DNA of 64,000 nucleotides from Papaver somniferum (GCF_003573695.1 NC_039358.1:11140326-11204325); one strand, 5' to 3'. Positions 36,894 to 48,750 are shown, counted from the first letter of the stretch. Numbers and translations are program-made. The notes: a model not told the origin generated them from the sequence alone.

Positions 36894-37078
36894 ACAAAGA
36901 TAGGAAAACCTTGATCGGAAGACTTCAAATTGATCCGAGCGAGCCGGTCGCATCAACTTGCAATGGTCGATTCAGTTTGTCTCGATATTCAGTTTCCCCG
37001 TTGTACGAAATTAAAATTGTCTATCCATCTGGACTGCCAAACAGTTAAATTTGGCCGTGCCAGTAGGAGTTGCTCTTA

Positions 37079-37095
37079 GGCTGAGTGGAGTAGAG
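37079..37095 (+). repeat. Left terminal inverted repeat
   Basis: GGCTGAGTGGAGTAGAG, preceded by TTA at 37,076-37,078. Confidence 0.82.
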
Positions 37096-37181
37096 GAGGG
37101 GAGGTATTCCTTGTACAGTGTAGACACATCAGCGGGAGGATATTACTGAGTGGAGTGGTGAGGGGAGGAATTTGAATATGG

Positions 37182-37292
37182 GCGAGGTGGACGACATCGC
37201 CTGGGCGAGTCCCAGCACGTCGCCCTACGAAGCGACGACAACCACATCGCTTGACCAGTCAACAGAAATTTGGGTGACGCCAACCGCCTCGC
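37182..37292. promoter_or_regulatory. Left cluster of 19-nt GCGA-N11-TCGC dyads
   Basis: Four units, each exactly 19 nt: 37,182 (GCGAGGTG-GAC-GACATCGC), 37,205 (GCGAGTCC-CAG-CACGTCGC), 37,232 (GCGACGAC-AAC-CACATCGC) and 37,274 (GTGACGCC-AAC-CGCCTCGC). They begin about 100 bp inside the left end and lie just upstream of the plant mobile domain gene's presumed transcription start, so they could serve transposition, transcription, or both. Confidence 0.75.
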
Positions 37293-38097
37293 TCCAGGGT
37301 TATTCACTATCTTGACGAATTCTTCTTCCTTCCTCTTCCTTCGACCTCAGTTCTTTTTCTCTAGGGTTTTTAAGTTTCTTCTTCTTATCTAGGGTGGAGT
37401 AATTCTTCTCATTGATCACGGGATGGTGTATGGGTTTTGTTCATCACGGGATGGTGAACATATGGTGTTAATCAATTTGATTTTAAAAGCTCATTGAGGT
37501 ATGTATTTCAACCCAAATCTAATGTATGATTTTGATTGTATTATTTCTTGATTAAAATTGATTATTATGATTTAAGTAATTGTATTTTTCTTGGTATGTT
37601 AGGGTTTTAGGTTTATATGAAGTCTGAGAGTAATTGGGTCTTGCAAATAACAATATTGGGATTTTTAGAATTGTTCTTGATATTTTCATAAGAATTATTT
37701 GTGAACAATACAATGATTTTTGTAACTTTAGATTCGTTCTTGATGAAATTTGGAATTGTTCTTGGTGTTTGTGGTGATTGTTAATGATATTTGTAGTGAT
37801 TGTCACTCATATTAATTTTTTGAATTATTTTTATTTGAATTGTCCTTGTTATTGATTTTTAATCGCAAACACCGACCAAGGAGTTATTATTATGTTTATT
37901 ATGTTGGGATGTAAGAATTATTGGTGATTTATAATGCTTGTGTAAATATTGTTAGATGTAAATGAAAGAATTAATAATGGTTTATAATGTAATGCTTGGT
38001 TACCTTTTAAACTTTTCAATTCGGATAAAAATTTATAATCATAAATGGAGAATGGGAGTAATACATGTTTTCCTTGTTTTCATTGTAGTGAATTCCC

Positions 38098-40125
38098 ATG
38101 TTTGCAAGTGAAATTTTTTCTAGGAGGGGTGATGAAAGCCATGTAAGTAAGGTTTGTTTGACACCAGATGCACCGGATAGGGGTTCGCAATTTAAAACAA
38201 ATTGGTGTTTGGTTAAAAAAATTTATGACATAGTGGTGTGTGATAATCCTCAAGCCCTTGATATTTTTAAAAAATGTGTTTTTTGTTCGTTGTTTGCATT
38301 GGATTTATCAAATGCCGATTGTAAATTAACCGAAGCACTTATGGAGAGATGGTGGAAGAAAACTAAGTCTTTTCATTTCCCGGAGTTCGAGTTAGGCATC
38401 ACACCATTAGATTTTGTAAGGCTAACTGGTATTCAAGTAGGTGGTGGACGAACGTTACCAAAATTTCCTCGTTGTTTGAAGAAGATAAATTATTTAGGAT
38501 ATGACAGCACGTATCTTGCTAGTGTGAAGTAAAACCGAGATGCAAGAGCACTTGCGTCTAAACAAGAGTCTAGAGAAGTTGGTAAGGGCGAGAAAGTTGG
38601 TAGGTGTGATTCTTTTGCTAGTGCCATCGCACATAGTTTTCTTGCACACTACATTAATAGAGCAATGAAAACAATAGGACTGTATGGAAAGAATTGACAA
38701 GAATTTTTTTATTATGGTGCATTGGTATATTTCTAATAGGCAACACCGACAAGAGTACAGAAATGATGGTTAGAATTGTTGAAGAATCTTGATAATGTGG
38801 GCGAATATGATTGGGGTAGCGCCGCATTAGGAAATTTGTATGACTGCCTTGACAAATGGACCTTTTCCGAGCATAGTGAAATGGGTGGCATGTAGAATAT
38901 TATAGAGTATTGGTACTACTCTATAATAGACGATGCTTTCATCGATAATCAGTGCATGTATCCTGCAATTTTATTATTTAACAAGGATAATCTTCGTGGT
39001 CAATTTGATAGCTTCAAGCATTCACTTACTTCAGCCCTACAACAGATAGACATGAGAAGTAGAGAAGCGGTAATATGGCAGCCTTGGTTAGATAATCAAT
39101 ACACTAACTTTCCGTAGTTTGTGGTGCCAAAAAACTTGTCAAAGAAAAGACTTGTTTTCTATGGCTGCAAGGGTGAGAGGTTGAGTGCGTACCTTGGTGA
39201 GAGATTTGTGCGACAGATAACTGGTGCAATAGTTATCCCATTTGATCCCCCGAATTTAGATTTTTTCCAGGAGACTGACGTTGAAGCGGTACATCAATAC
39301 TGGTTGAGTTCTCACAATTATTGCCATGCATGGTGGAAGGAGAAGAGTTCCTGAACTTGGTATCGTGATGGAGTTACACACGTACAGAATCATGATCTAC
39401 TTAATAGTACGCGTCTATGCCGACCATCCCATCCACCACCCGACATGATGTCTCAGTCCTATGGATATTATCCCGATGAGGAGTCGGTGAATGAACTACC
39501 AATAATTGATTGGCGTTTCGCGGTTTACATGAATGGTGATCTTACAGACTTGGTGGTGCCGATGCCTACACGTTATCCCAATAATTTTGATGGTATGACC
39601 GCCGGACGAGTAAGTATGTTACCTTGATTTTATTTTATTTTAGTTATTTGTTGGAATAAAATTTATATTTGTTGAGGGAAAGGAAGATGGATTAATTATT
39701 ATTATTATTTTTTTTAATTGTTAGGAGGAATTGTTGAACAAGTTATTCGAGCAACAAATGTTTATTAGTGAAAGTAAAAGAATTGTTCAGGAGCATACAA
39801 GAAAGTATTGCCTTCGTGGGAACTCTTCTTCCGGTTTTACCATCGGCGGGACACCGACTTGTAGTAGTTCACCCCAATTCCCAGAGGAACAAACAATACA
39901 CGTCAAGTTTTCTCAACAACAAGGTGTTGCGTCAACTTCCCAACCGTCAGGTGTGTATAATATTGAAGAATGTTACTTGCCGGGTGAACCAACACAAGAC
40001 CCCTATGCAAGTATGAATATCGATTTGGGGGGTCATGAAGATGTTCCCGTGGTTATGAATCTCGAAACCGGTCTTTCGTTGGATGGAAATGTTGATATGG
40101 TGTTGGATACCCCACCTAATTCATG
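38098..40125 (+). pseudogene. Plant mobile domain protein, eight in-frame stops
   Basis: The N-terminal half has the plant mobile domain (PF10536-type) signature: a Trp/helix region, then LMERWWKKTKSFHFPEFE, then LGITPLDFVRLTGIQVGG. Later blocks are VFYGCKGERLSAYLGERF and VEAVHQYWLSSHNYCHAWW. The 5' UTR seems split by an intron (37,499 GTATGT to 38,088 GTAG) just before the ATG. A coding intron 39,610-39,724 is in phase 0 (CGA|GTAAGT, TTGTTAG|GAG). Exon 2 ends in a glycine/proline-rich tail. Stops at 38,530, 38,695, 38,734, 38,737, 38,764, 38,893, 39,116 and 39,352 all lie in one frame, with no frameshift over 1.5 kb. It is the leftmost cargo gene of the giant element. Confidence 0.75.
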
Positions 40126-40924
40126 AGGTTAGAGTGAAACAACAAAATTTTTGAAACTAGTATGTATGTTAAAGAAAAAACTTTTTATATTTGTAGTTTT
40201 CTTCTTTGCCATCTTTAGTTTGATGTTGACTAGATGTATTTGAAGATTTTGGTATCTGTATAATAATCTTGTGATACACCTTGTGGTAGGGGCTTTAAGT
40301 TGTTCTTTGGTACGGTAGTGGGCACTGATTTCTTCCCAACTTGCGATCAATTTGATTCCTTTAATAATGTTTGCAGGGTATCCAACACAATAATGTACTC
40401 AATAATGCAGACATGTTTTATTGAATTTGAAAAACAACCTATCTTAATTATTGTAGTTTACCCATTAAAAGTATTGGTTCTCCGCGTTTTTTTGGCATCT
40501 ACGTCTCTTGTATTCTCAATGATTTCATTAATAGTGTTTGCAGGGTATCCAATACAATTTGGTAATCAATAATCCAAACCTGCTTTGTAGAGTTTGCTAA
40601 CGAACTACTTTATTTTTTGTCGGTATCCGAATAAAAGTGTTGTCTCTCCGCGCTACAAGTATAGAAACGTCTCCTTCAGCTTTTATACCTTGTCGGTATT
40701 CCAAAAATAATATACTTATTTATTAGTATTTGTAGTTTTCCCAAATAAAGTATTGGCCCTCCAACTTGTTAGTTTTCCAAGCTCTCGTTAGGTGACTATT
40801 ATACAACTTTAAAACTATTACCATTTTTTTCTTGTTCTGTGTATATAAATATGATACCCTCATAAGTATCATACACTACCTTTATTAAAAAAAAACCTCC
40901 ACTGTTAATTGTTTTCATTTTAAG

Positions 40925-41601
40925 ATGTCAACTCCATCATCATCAACTATCGAGAACATACTTAGAAGATGCAAGCAAGCAACCAAACCAATTACTGAAA
41001 TGGAAGAAGAGATACATAAAAGAAGCAAACAGACACGTTGTAATGCAAGCGACCAACAAAACCAATTACTGAAATGGAAGAAGAGATACAGAAAAGAAGC
41101 AAATAGACAGGTTGTAATGCAACTTCTTCTTCATCTGCTCATAAACGAAATCCTATAACTTATGAAAGAATAAATTCGCCATAGGCTATTAAAAAATATG
41201 AAGAGAAAATGGCATCAAATAAACGAGGTGAAGACCAATTCCAACTAAGAGAAAGAATGAAGCAAGTTGAGAAAGAGACCAAATGGGTTAAAAATTATTT
41301 CATAGTCATGGATTTTCCTCAAGAACATCAACACGAGAGTGTATTTTGGCACCAGGTAAGGGATGGTCCTTTCGTACCATGGTCGGGCGATAACCGGAAA
41401 AAACCACGCTTTCATTATCAAACTTCCCACGTCGTTGACAGATTCATTCATGTGAGGAAACTATGCACCAAGTACAATGAGTTTCTCACCAGGCACAGAG
41501 ATGACCGGTTTGCGGCACAAGATGCTTATACCAAGTGGAGAAAAGAACCATTTTATCATTTTGAGGCTGCCTTGATATTTGAATCTCGCAAAAATAAATA
41601 G
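40925..41601 (+). pseudogene. SANT-like gene with duplicated N-terminal segment
   Basis: TATATAAA at 40,842 precedes ATG 40,925 (MSTPSSSTIENILRRC). A segment of about 60 bp encoding the QLLKWKKRYRKEANRQ / PITEMEEEIHKRSKQ region is tandemly duplicated and puts part of the reading out of frame. One TAG follows (INSP-stop-AIKKYEEK), then an open frame from 41,209. The C-terminal half resembles the SANT family of this element: SVFWHQVRDGPFVPW, then FIHVRKLCTKYNEFL, then KEPFYHFEAALIFESRKNK, equivalent to the F-x-FEAC tail of the longer copies. No conserved 3' block follows. It could be expressed from 41,209 if that ATG is used. Confidence 0.5.
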
Positions 41602-42082
41602 AGAGATTTAATTTTTCGCTTTTCGAATTAAATCATTGTGGTAGTCTATTACCTTTCTGGTTAAAAAACCCACCGAAGTTATGAGCAGTGATCCTCCAAA
41701 AATGTCGAGGTGTGTCTAATATGTTTAAGAGATTAGTTTTTTATTTGAGTATTGAGCGAGTATGTCTATCATAAGAGTTGTCATTAGTTTAATGTCTTTT
41801 CCTCCATTGTTGCTTTGTGTGTTGTCTGTAACTGGGAATCCACTATATTATAAATCTTTTTTATTTTTCCTATTACACTAGCGGTCCACCGTTGTTAGTT
41901 TCGTATCCTTTCAATATTAATGGAACACACTGTAGGATGTCGGTCACCACTGTGTCCTTTTAATAATTACAACATGTCTTACCCATTGCATCACAACTAT
42001 ATAAACCCAACCAGTCAGTGTAACGTCCTCATCCCAAACTTGTGTTGTTCCATAATTTATCCCATTCAGAATCACCACCACA

Positions 42083-42412
42083 ATGCCAGCATTTTCACTA
42101 GAAGAGGATTATTGTCTGGTCCAAAGCTTTTGTAAAGTTTGGGATGAAGAACAAAGTACCACAGGAAGGCGATTTTGGGGTCGAGTTACCAAAGATTTTA
42201 ATCGTACAAATGCTAGTAATATCAATAGGAATCACCAGCAACTCCAGCACCGGATTGTCGTGATAAAGAGGTTTTGTGTGCTCTTTAGGCAGTATGTTGT
42301 TATGGCAAATGACGATAAGGATGTGGCGATGGACATGTATGCAGCGGAACAGATGCGTCCGTTTAGACATTCCGGGTCGAATGAAATATTTGGTACTCGT
42401 ATATATAATTGA
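42083..42412 (+). CDS. Intact SANT/Myb-like small protein (type II)
   Basis: The frame is intact, 109 aa, single exon. MPAFSLEEDYCLVQSFCKVW is the first SANT-like helix (the ED-x-L-V-x-S/A-W pattern). TGRRFWGRVTKDFNR is the second, and QQLQHRIVVIKRFCVLFRQY the recognition-helix region, as in PIF/Harbinger ORF1 proteins annotated in plants under misleading names such as glutathione S-transferase T3-like. It lacks the C-terminal domain of the full-length version and ends NEIFGTRIYN. TATATAAA at 41,998 lies 85 bp upstream. The conserved 3' block begins 57 nt after the stop. Role inferred: DNA binding, possibly at element sites. Confidence 0.7.
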   Translation: MPAFSLEEDYCLVQSFCKVWDEEQSTTGRRFWGRVTKDFNRTNASNINRNHQQLQHRIVVIKRFCVLFRQYVVMANDDKDVAMDMYAAEQMRPFRHSGSNEIFGTRIYN

Positions 42413-42468
42413 ATAACGTGGTTGTGTCGTTTTTCATTTTACTTTATCGTTGTATTAGTTAAATAACA

Positions 42469-42600
42469 GGTTTTGTGGGTGTACCTCTACGTAAGCCCTC
42501 ACGAGACCCAACTCGTCCTCCAGGGTCACCTGGGGGTTTAAAGTCTTGTTGCAAGGGCTAAGTGGAATCGTGTTCCCGTCGACAAGGGAATATTATAATA
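42469..42600 (+). ncRNA. Conserved 3'-UTR structured block, copy A
   Basis: Shared core TTTTGTGGGTGTACCTCTA, GTAAGCCCTCACGAGAC, GGGTTTAAAG, GGGCTAAGTG. Possible folds are hairpin 1 ACGAG-ACCCAA-CTCGT, hairpin 2 CCAGG-GTCA-CCTGG, a weakened hairpin 3 TTGCAA...GTGGAA, and a further stem TTCCC-GTCGACAA-GGGAA at the 3' side. The enclosing stem GTAAGCC/GTCTTGT has one mismatch here. Confidence 0.7.
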
Positions 42601-43092
42601 AATTTGTCTTGTTTCTTTTTCCAGAATATTTTTTCAATAAAATAAATAGATTTTATTGCTTTAATAAAAAGTAGTTTGTTTGTTATATATATTTCGGTTT
42701 ATCTTTAACTTGAAAACAATACAATCTGCATAATTTATGGGGAAGTTTCCAATTGCATTGTCACCACATTTATTGTACAGTGTGACATTGTGTTGTCACA
42801 ACAACGTATGGCCTATAAATACTATTGCATCTTATTCATGAATTATATGTACTCGAAAATTCAGACGACATTGATTGGCGTTGTGTTGTTGTTTGCGTTT
42901 TGTTTTTTCCTTCTATTATTTCTTCGCATGATATTCGTGAACGTGGGAATGACAACTCTATACATTTTCACCGGTAATCCTATTTTGTAGTAATGCTATA
43001 TAAACACATAGACAACACATATACTCAACCATACCTTCTCACCCCAAGCTTGTCAAGTTTTATAATTTATTTTTGCAACAACATTCACTGCA

Positions 43093-43428
43093 ATGACATA
43101 TTCAAATGAGGAAGACAATGACGTCGTAACAAGTTTTTGCAAAGTTTTAGATCTGGTCCCAATGGAAGGAATGAACCAGACTGGTAGGAAATTCTGGGAT
43201 AGAGTTAAGGATGGGTTTGTGCTCGTCAATGGGAACCAGAACCGGAGGCCGGTGCACTCTCTGATGCATCGCATTAATATACTAAAAGGAAATTGTAAGG
43301 TATTTAAGAAATTTATGTTTTTCGCAAATGATGACCAAGTGGTTGCGCTATTCCTCTATGAAGCAGAAAGGAAGCATCCTTTTACAAATTTCGGCGCAAA
43401 CGAATTATTTGGTACTCATATTGGATAA
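43093..43428 (+). CDS. Intact SANT/Myb-like small protein (type II)
   Basis: Paralogue of the gene 0.7 kb upstream; 111 aa, one exon, no breaks. MTYSNEEDNDVVTSFCKVL, TGRKFWDRVKDGFVLVNGN and HSLMHRINILKGNCKVFKKF give the SANT-like layout, and the tail NELFGTHIG matches NEIFGTRIYN of the neighbour. The acidic start and basic centre are kept. TATATAAA at 42,997 lies 96 bp upstream and a 3' structured block follows 55 nt after the stop, so promoter, coding region and 3' block were duplicated as one cassette. Expression is not shown by sequence alone. Confidence 0.7.
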   Translation: MTYSNEEDNDVVTSFCKVLDLVPMEGMNQTGRKFWDRVKDGFVLVNGNQNRRPVHSLMHRINILKGNCKVFKKFMFFANDDQVVALFLYEAERKHPFTNFGANELFGTHIG

Positions 43429-43482
43429 TAAATAATGTAATACATCTTTTTTGTTTTCCCTCGTTGTATTAGTATAATAACA

Positions 43483-43612
43483 GGTTTTGTGGGTGTACCT
43501 CTAAGTAAGCCCTCACGAGACACAACTCGTCATCCAGGGTCACTTATGGGTTTAAAGGCTTGTTTCACGGGCTAAGTGCAATCGTGTTCCCTGCGACATT
43601 GGCATATTTTAA
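43483..43612 (+). ncRNA. Conserved 3'-UTR structured block, copy B
   Basis: Hairpin 1 ACGAG-ACACAA-CTCGT is perfect. The enclosing stem GTAAGCC/GGCTTGT is intact. Hairpin 2 is damaged on its 3' arm (CTTATGG). Hairpin 3 reads TTTCAC...GTGCAA with one mismatch. TTAATAAA follows the block and could be a poly-A signal. Confidence 0.7.
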
Positions 43613-43649
43613 TAAATTTGTTTCTTTTTTTGGAATCTTTTTTCAACAA

Positions 43650-45430
43650 ACGTACTTGCCTTTATAGCTCAAATTAGTAGTACCTGATTTGGATCCTTAT
43701 GGTGTTTGATGGTATTTTTCAATGATGTTGTAATAGTGGTTAAAACGGGTTCTTTTCAGACTTGTGAAGATAGATTTTTTTTTAGATTTTTATAAATAAT
43801 TATATGCACAATATTAACAAAATGTGGGCGAGAGGTATTGGGGCTTAGGATTCCACCATTGGTCGATATTAATGATTTAGTAAAACAATAATTATGCAAC
43901 TCAACATTTAAATTTATTCTAATAGTATTGCCTAGACATGTAGATTTTCAAAAGAATAGATGTTAATCCAAGCATAGAATATCAAAACTATTAAGTAAGC
44001 ATATTCTATCAAGAGAAAATACACCTAACTAATCAAAATCCTATAATCCATTTTAGTTCAATGCAAAAATCATAATAGAATTGCTATAATTAATTTAAAA
44101 TAAAGATAGATCACTTTTACCGAAACAACAGCTTCCTCCATCGCCCCAAGGATTGGTTTAGCTCATCAGCATGTAAACTTGCTCAAATGGTGTTTACAAG
44201 GATGAAATGGAGAAAATGATGAAAATTGGGTGTTTGCAACGTTTATAACTGTTGCAAATACCGTTACAAAGAACGATACATATGAAGTGCTGTAGTATAC
44301 GGAAGACTACGACCCACGCTTACACTGTCGCTGTCACTGTTGATAAATGACGGTTGTGCTGCGTCTAATGTTCTTCGTGTTATTGAGTTGCAGCAGCAGA
44401 AATGGTGACTCTGCAACTCGATTTTTCTTCACTCTGTAGCCTCCAAAGCTTCCCCAAACTCTCCACCCCCTTATCTTCTACCCCAGACACTCTTTTATAC
44501 TCAACATGACAAATAAATCACGCGTAATAACTCCATTAATTCCGTTTCCTTACTCACAGCAGCACGAGAATAATTTCCATTTTCTCTCCTTTTTTTATCT
44601 CTTCCATATGCCTGTATCTTCCAAACTCGTTGAAAACATATCAAATACGGAGTTATCACGCTGAAAACACACCCATTCTTTCCAAAATAACAGCGCCAGG
44701 ATTCCGAGTATCTCTCCAACTCTGTTTTTCGAAATCTCCACGCAACTTTCTTCTTTCTATCGAAACCAAACACATTACCATCCCTGTTCTGTTGAAACAG
44801 GATGGTATCAATCCAAGAATAATAACAAATCCGACCAGATGACGTTGGAATTCAATGCAGAAAATCTTGAGAAATTCTGTGAAAATACTCCTCCCCAGTT
44901 TTTGATATTAACCGAAAATAAACAGATTCAGTTCTTTCTTTTAATATCTAAGATACGTATGCGTCCCTATTTACATGGTAAGAGTTTTATCTTGCAATAA
45001 ACTCTTAAAAATCCCCCAAAATCTCGTCACAGATTCTTGCAGTTGAAATACCATTTTTTTCCGCCAAAACTGATTTGTACGTGAGGAAGATGGAGTGCCC
45101 CTTATCCTGTACGGGTTTGTGCGAATAGCAGGTGGATGTCTTGGGTGCAGATAACAGCTAGTGTGCCCCTTAGTCAGTGGAGTGCCCCATAGTAATAGGT
45201 TACCCCATATCCAAAACTGCGAGTCCGAATAACATGTGTCCTCCCGGTGCCTTTAGCAACTTTTCAAGCCGAATTTTCCAAAAATGCCTACAAACACACA
45301 AAAAACCATAATAAGGACGAAAACGAGTACTAACAACACGAAACATTGAGGACAAATTAGACACATAAATGCGTCTATCAGTGTTGTCAATTCATTTCGT
45401 GTCATAAAACAGTGACATCAATAATTCATA
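43650..45430. other. No recognisable gene
   Basis: AT-rich spacer inside the giant element between two SANT-like genes. Short frames on both strands at 44,500-44,840 overlap each other and show no family motif. The repeated phrase GTGCCCCTTA/GTGCCCCATA occurs at 45,095-45,195. Possibly an old insertion. Confidence 0.4.
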
Positions 45431-45573
45431 AACCTTTATAAATAGGATCGTTATTTTCACAATGATACATATCCAACCAAGACATCCCTCTATTCGAGTA
45501 GAAAATTATATCCATCTTCTCTCTCCTCGACACTGTCATTTTCGTTTTAGTTTTTTCTTCCTCCTTTAGAATA

Positions 45574-46065
45574 ATGGTGAACTTTAGCCAGCGAGAAGAC
45601 ATTTCCTTGATTAGTTCGTGGGTGATTGTTGCACAACATTATGATTATATAAATATTTTAATTCCCAATAACGTGTTTTGGGGTCGAGTTATGGCTTTGT
45701 TTACACAGTATGTACCAAACCACGAGAGAACTAGCCAATCTATTCAATGCACGGTGAACATGATCAAGAGAGCAGTCCGAGTTTATTTGTCAATTCAAAT
45801 AAATTTATACCGGACAGATTCCCCGAGACTTAGTTGTGCAAACATCGTAAGTGATTGTCATTTCCTTTATCCAATATCTTTTTTGTGTACTCTCAATGTC
45901 CAGAATAATTTGATATTTTAATTTGAGGTTGCAGGAACTCCTGACACGAGTTTAAGTTTTATAGCTGTTATCTTATTTTGAAGGCCAACTTACCGGAATT
46001 CAACCCGGAGCAAACACCATGGCCTGATCACACACCCCAAAATTCGGATGAGGAGTACTTATATA
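45574..46065 (+). pseudogene. SANT/Myb-like two-exon gene (type I), frameshifted
   Basis: Exon 1 (45,574-45,846) encodes MVNFSQREDISLISSWVIVA, NVFWGRVMALFTQYVPNHER and IQCTVNMIKRAVRVYLSIQ, with donor ATC|GTAAGT. The acceptor TTGCAG at 45,934 gives an 88-bp intron. Exon 2 needs a one-base shift and loss of a TGA to read FKFYSCYLILKANLPEFNP, then a polar/acidic end (DEEYLYR). This tail matches the C-terminal F-x-FYxCYxLLK motif of related copies. The final stop has also been lost: the frame runs into the 3' block. TATAAATA at 45,437. Pseudogene by these changes. Confidence 0.65.
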
Positions 46066-46070
46066 GATGT

Positions 46071-46195
46071 AGGTTTTATGGGTGTACCTCTATGTAAGCC
46101 CTCACGATACTATAACTCGTCCTCTAGGATTACCTAGAGATTTAAAGGCTTGTTGTACATGCTAAGTGCAGTCGCTCCCGGCGACAATGGGTTAT
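46071..46195 (+). ncRNA. Conserved 3'-UTR structured block, copy C
   Basis: The enclosing stem GTAAGCC/GGCTTGT is intact. Hairpin 2 is CTAGG-ATTA-CCTAG, differing from the CCAGG/CCTGG copies on both arms so that pairing is kept. Hairpin 3 TTGTAC-ATGCTAA-GTGCAG pairs with two G-U wobbles. Hairpin 1 keeps only ACGA/TCGT. Confidence 0.7.
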
Positions 46196-46438
46196 GGTTT
46201 ATTAATTGGTTATCTTGCATTATATGTTATTTGTACCTCAATCCATCTCCTTTTCCCGCAAAACATAATAAATCAGCCAGTGTTAAAACAAACATGCTAA
46301 AACCATAATTTGTAATTGATATTCCAACCCACATGTTACAAACATAACCTTACTGCACCAAAAATTAAAAGAAATACCAAAACAACAAAGGAAACATAAC
46401 AAATTACATTTAAAAAGTATTATAATAAAATCTTGTTA

Positions 46439-47857
46439 TTACTCTCCATCCTCCAAAAAGTTCCGGTATACCTCTGCTTCAAGAGGATATGCATCATGTT
46501 GAGTGTCAACGTCTTCTGAATCCATGTGCACGTCTTCAGGGTTGTCTATAATAATCGGTGCGTTTTCTTGGAAACCAGCCCCATGACGCTCCCAAATGTG
46601 CTTTGTCAAATCCAACCTCAGTCTTTCCCATGTAATCGGGTCCACAAGAACACCGGCTGGCATTCTCAGTTCACCCGCTACTGGTTGAGTTGGTTGATCC
46701 TCCATCATTCCCCAATTCTGTGCACGATATTCATTCTCCACAACCATGTTGTGCATCATCATGCATCCTCTCATTGTTGATTTCATATCTGATTTTTTCC
46801 AATACATACACGGATTATTCATAATAGCAAATTTGCGTTTGAGAGTACCAAAAGCTCTTTCCACACCTTTCCTCTTGGACCCTTGGTATGTATTGAAGAG
46901 TTTCTTTTTTAGGCTTAGGGTCGTTTCTTTGTAAGCAACCACGAGTACTTTATACCTTGGATATATACCATCAGCCAAGTAGTAACCTTCATGGTACATG
47001 TTCCCGTTTACGACAAATTCACACCGAGGGGCGACACCGTTATTTACGTCATCAAACATATCAGAATGGTTTAAAACCTTGATATCATTGTGTGACCCTG
47101 GCTTTCCAAAATATCCATTCCAAAACCATCTATCGAAAGAAGCAACCGCCTCTAAGATGACCGTGGGTGCTCTCTTATGGCCTGAATAATGTATACCCGA
47201 TCTGTAAGTCGGGCATGCCGTCCATTTCCAGTGGAGACAATCAATACTTCCCAGCATCCCGGGAAAAACCTGCGCTACATTTTACCTCAACTACCTATTC
47301 GTATCATCCTGTGACGGTCGACGCATGTATCTATCATTAAAACCAAACAACAGTGCATCAAGAAACCTCTTCAGATACCTGTAGATGGTATGCGCACCCA
47401 CTGCCGTATAATCTTCAATACTATCGGATGGAGCGGCCTTGCACAAGCACTTCATGACGACAATCATTTTCATGTGCGGTGAGTGACCCATAATTCCAGC
47501 AGCATCGGGACGTTGTTCAAACTCAGGATCCATCTCTATAATTTTACTTAAGATACGAAGAAACAATGGTCGATACATACCAAAACTACAATGAAATTTT
47601 TTCTTCCCGTAAACACAATTGAAATTAAAGTAGTCTTGCATCATCCTCATATCGGCGGCGACACGGTCCCGGTGAATTACTTCCTTGGATGTTACCTGAA
47701 CCGGCACGGGTTGATATAAATCATGAGCACTCTGTACAATTTGTTGATACGCTAATACGACATTATCTTTGTCTAAATCATCCATTACATAATTATCCCC
47801 CGCTTTCATTCTGATTAGTGTTCTGAAATAATCCATATAGCACCGAAATTCGAACAA
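46439..47857 (-). pseudogene. PIF/Harbinger transposase (DDE_4), two stops
   Basis: On the minus strand the N-terminal part (MFEFRCYMDYFRTL onward) contains the helical DNA-binding region and ends PSQDDTNR. Two in-frame stops, TAG at 47,293-47,291 and TAA at 47,284-47,282, separate it from the catalytic part, in the same frame: VFPGMLGSIDCLHWKW (first Asp), FGKPGSHNDIKVLNHSDMF (second Asp region), YYLADGIYPRY and KGVERAFGTLKRKF (Glu). Both stops could be former Gln codons. TATAAATA (minus strand) at 47,975-47,968 lies about 111 bp upstream. It shares its upstream region, with dyads, with the SANT-like gene at 48,420. It belongs to the HARBI1/ALP1 family, and total length of about 470 codons fits. 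Confidence 0.88.
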
Positions 47858-48068
47858 CTTGGATTTGATAACTAGGGTAGTTTATAAAATGAAAGATGAA
47901 AAATTGTAATTGGGTGGTCGAAAAAGACCGGAAATGGTTTTGGTTTGAAAATAAGATTACTGCTCGATATTTATACACAGTGCGCACCTGGATGGAAACC
48001 TGGAAACTAGAGGATAGCCTAACCGTCATATTCTTTTGTCCGTTGCAAATCTAGTGGCTCAAAACTGA

Positions 48069-48234
48069 GCGAGGGTAGGGAAAGCGCCTGAGCGATGTCA
48101 GAGACATCGCTTTACTTTTCAGCCGTTAGATGTTCAACGTGAGGAAAAATCTACCGTCGTGAAAAGCTGGCCTCCAACATTCGATTTTTCCTGGCTAGGA
48201 AGAGGACGTCGCCCAGCGATGTCACTGACGTCGC
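48069..48234. promoter_or_regulatory. Central 19-nt dyads in divergent promoter
   Basis: Four units: 48,069 (GCGAGGGT-AGG-GAAAGCGC), 48,092 (GCGATGTC-AGA-GACATCGC, a perfect 8-3-8 palindrome), 48,194 (GCTAGGAA-GAG-GACGTCGC) and 48,216 (GCGATGTC-ACT-GACGTCGC). They sit between the transposase start at 47,857 and the SANT-like gene start at 48,420, with a TATA box on each outer side (47,968-47,975 and 48,325-48,332). Confidence 0.8.
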
Positions 48235-48419
48235 TAAGTTTTTAAGCCGTGTGATCTCGACGGCCTTAATCATCGTGCGGTTAACAATCAACACACATGC
48301 ACGGCTCTATTTAATTTGAAATGTTATATATACACGACTGGTTTGTGATATGTTATCACAAACAAATCGAAAATCTTCAGCTATCTGTCTCCTGAGTCCC
48401 TTCCCCCCCCCCTTCAAAG

Positions 48420-48750
48420 ATGGTCAATTACTCCACCAGAGAGGATGTTGCCCTAACTAGAGCCGTGGTCGTTGTCACAAGAGATGGAGTTGTCGGACAT
48501 CTACAAACAGGTAGGCGATTTTGGGGTAGAATTGTGGAGGAATACAATAACCAATTTAATGTTCCAACCACTCGAACCACAGGTTCTCTACAGCACCGAG
48601 CAGGTATCCTTAAAAAGGAGTGTAGGTTGTATGCCGCAGCTATTGCCCCATTTCTGAGAAATGGACCGAGCGGTTGGAACGATGAGAAAAAGGTAAAAAG
48701 GCTAGTAAACTATACAAATAGTAATGAAGTTTAAAGATTGGTTTTATTAT

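Noticed and set aside
38098..39627. Stop-codon readthrough or RNA editing as the normal mode of expression
   Set aside because: Eight stops with other broken genes nearby are more simply explained by decay; kept only as a checkable remark.
42469..42600. The 3' block as a self-cleaving ribozyme (hammerhead or twister)
   Set aside because: The conserved CTGATGA/GAAA core of hammerhead is absent, and the twister loop motifs do not line up with the AAGCC and CTAAG words. A structured UTR is the safer reading.
44501..44842. Overlapping frames on both strands at 44.5-44.8 kb
   Set aside because: No motif, no splice context and no relation to the array genes.
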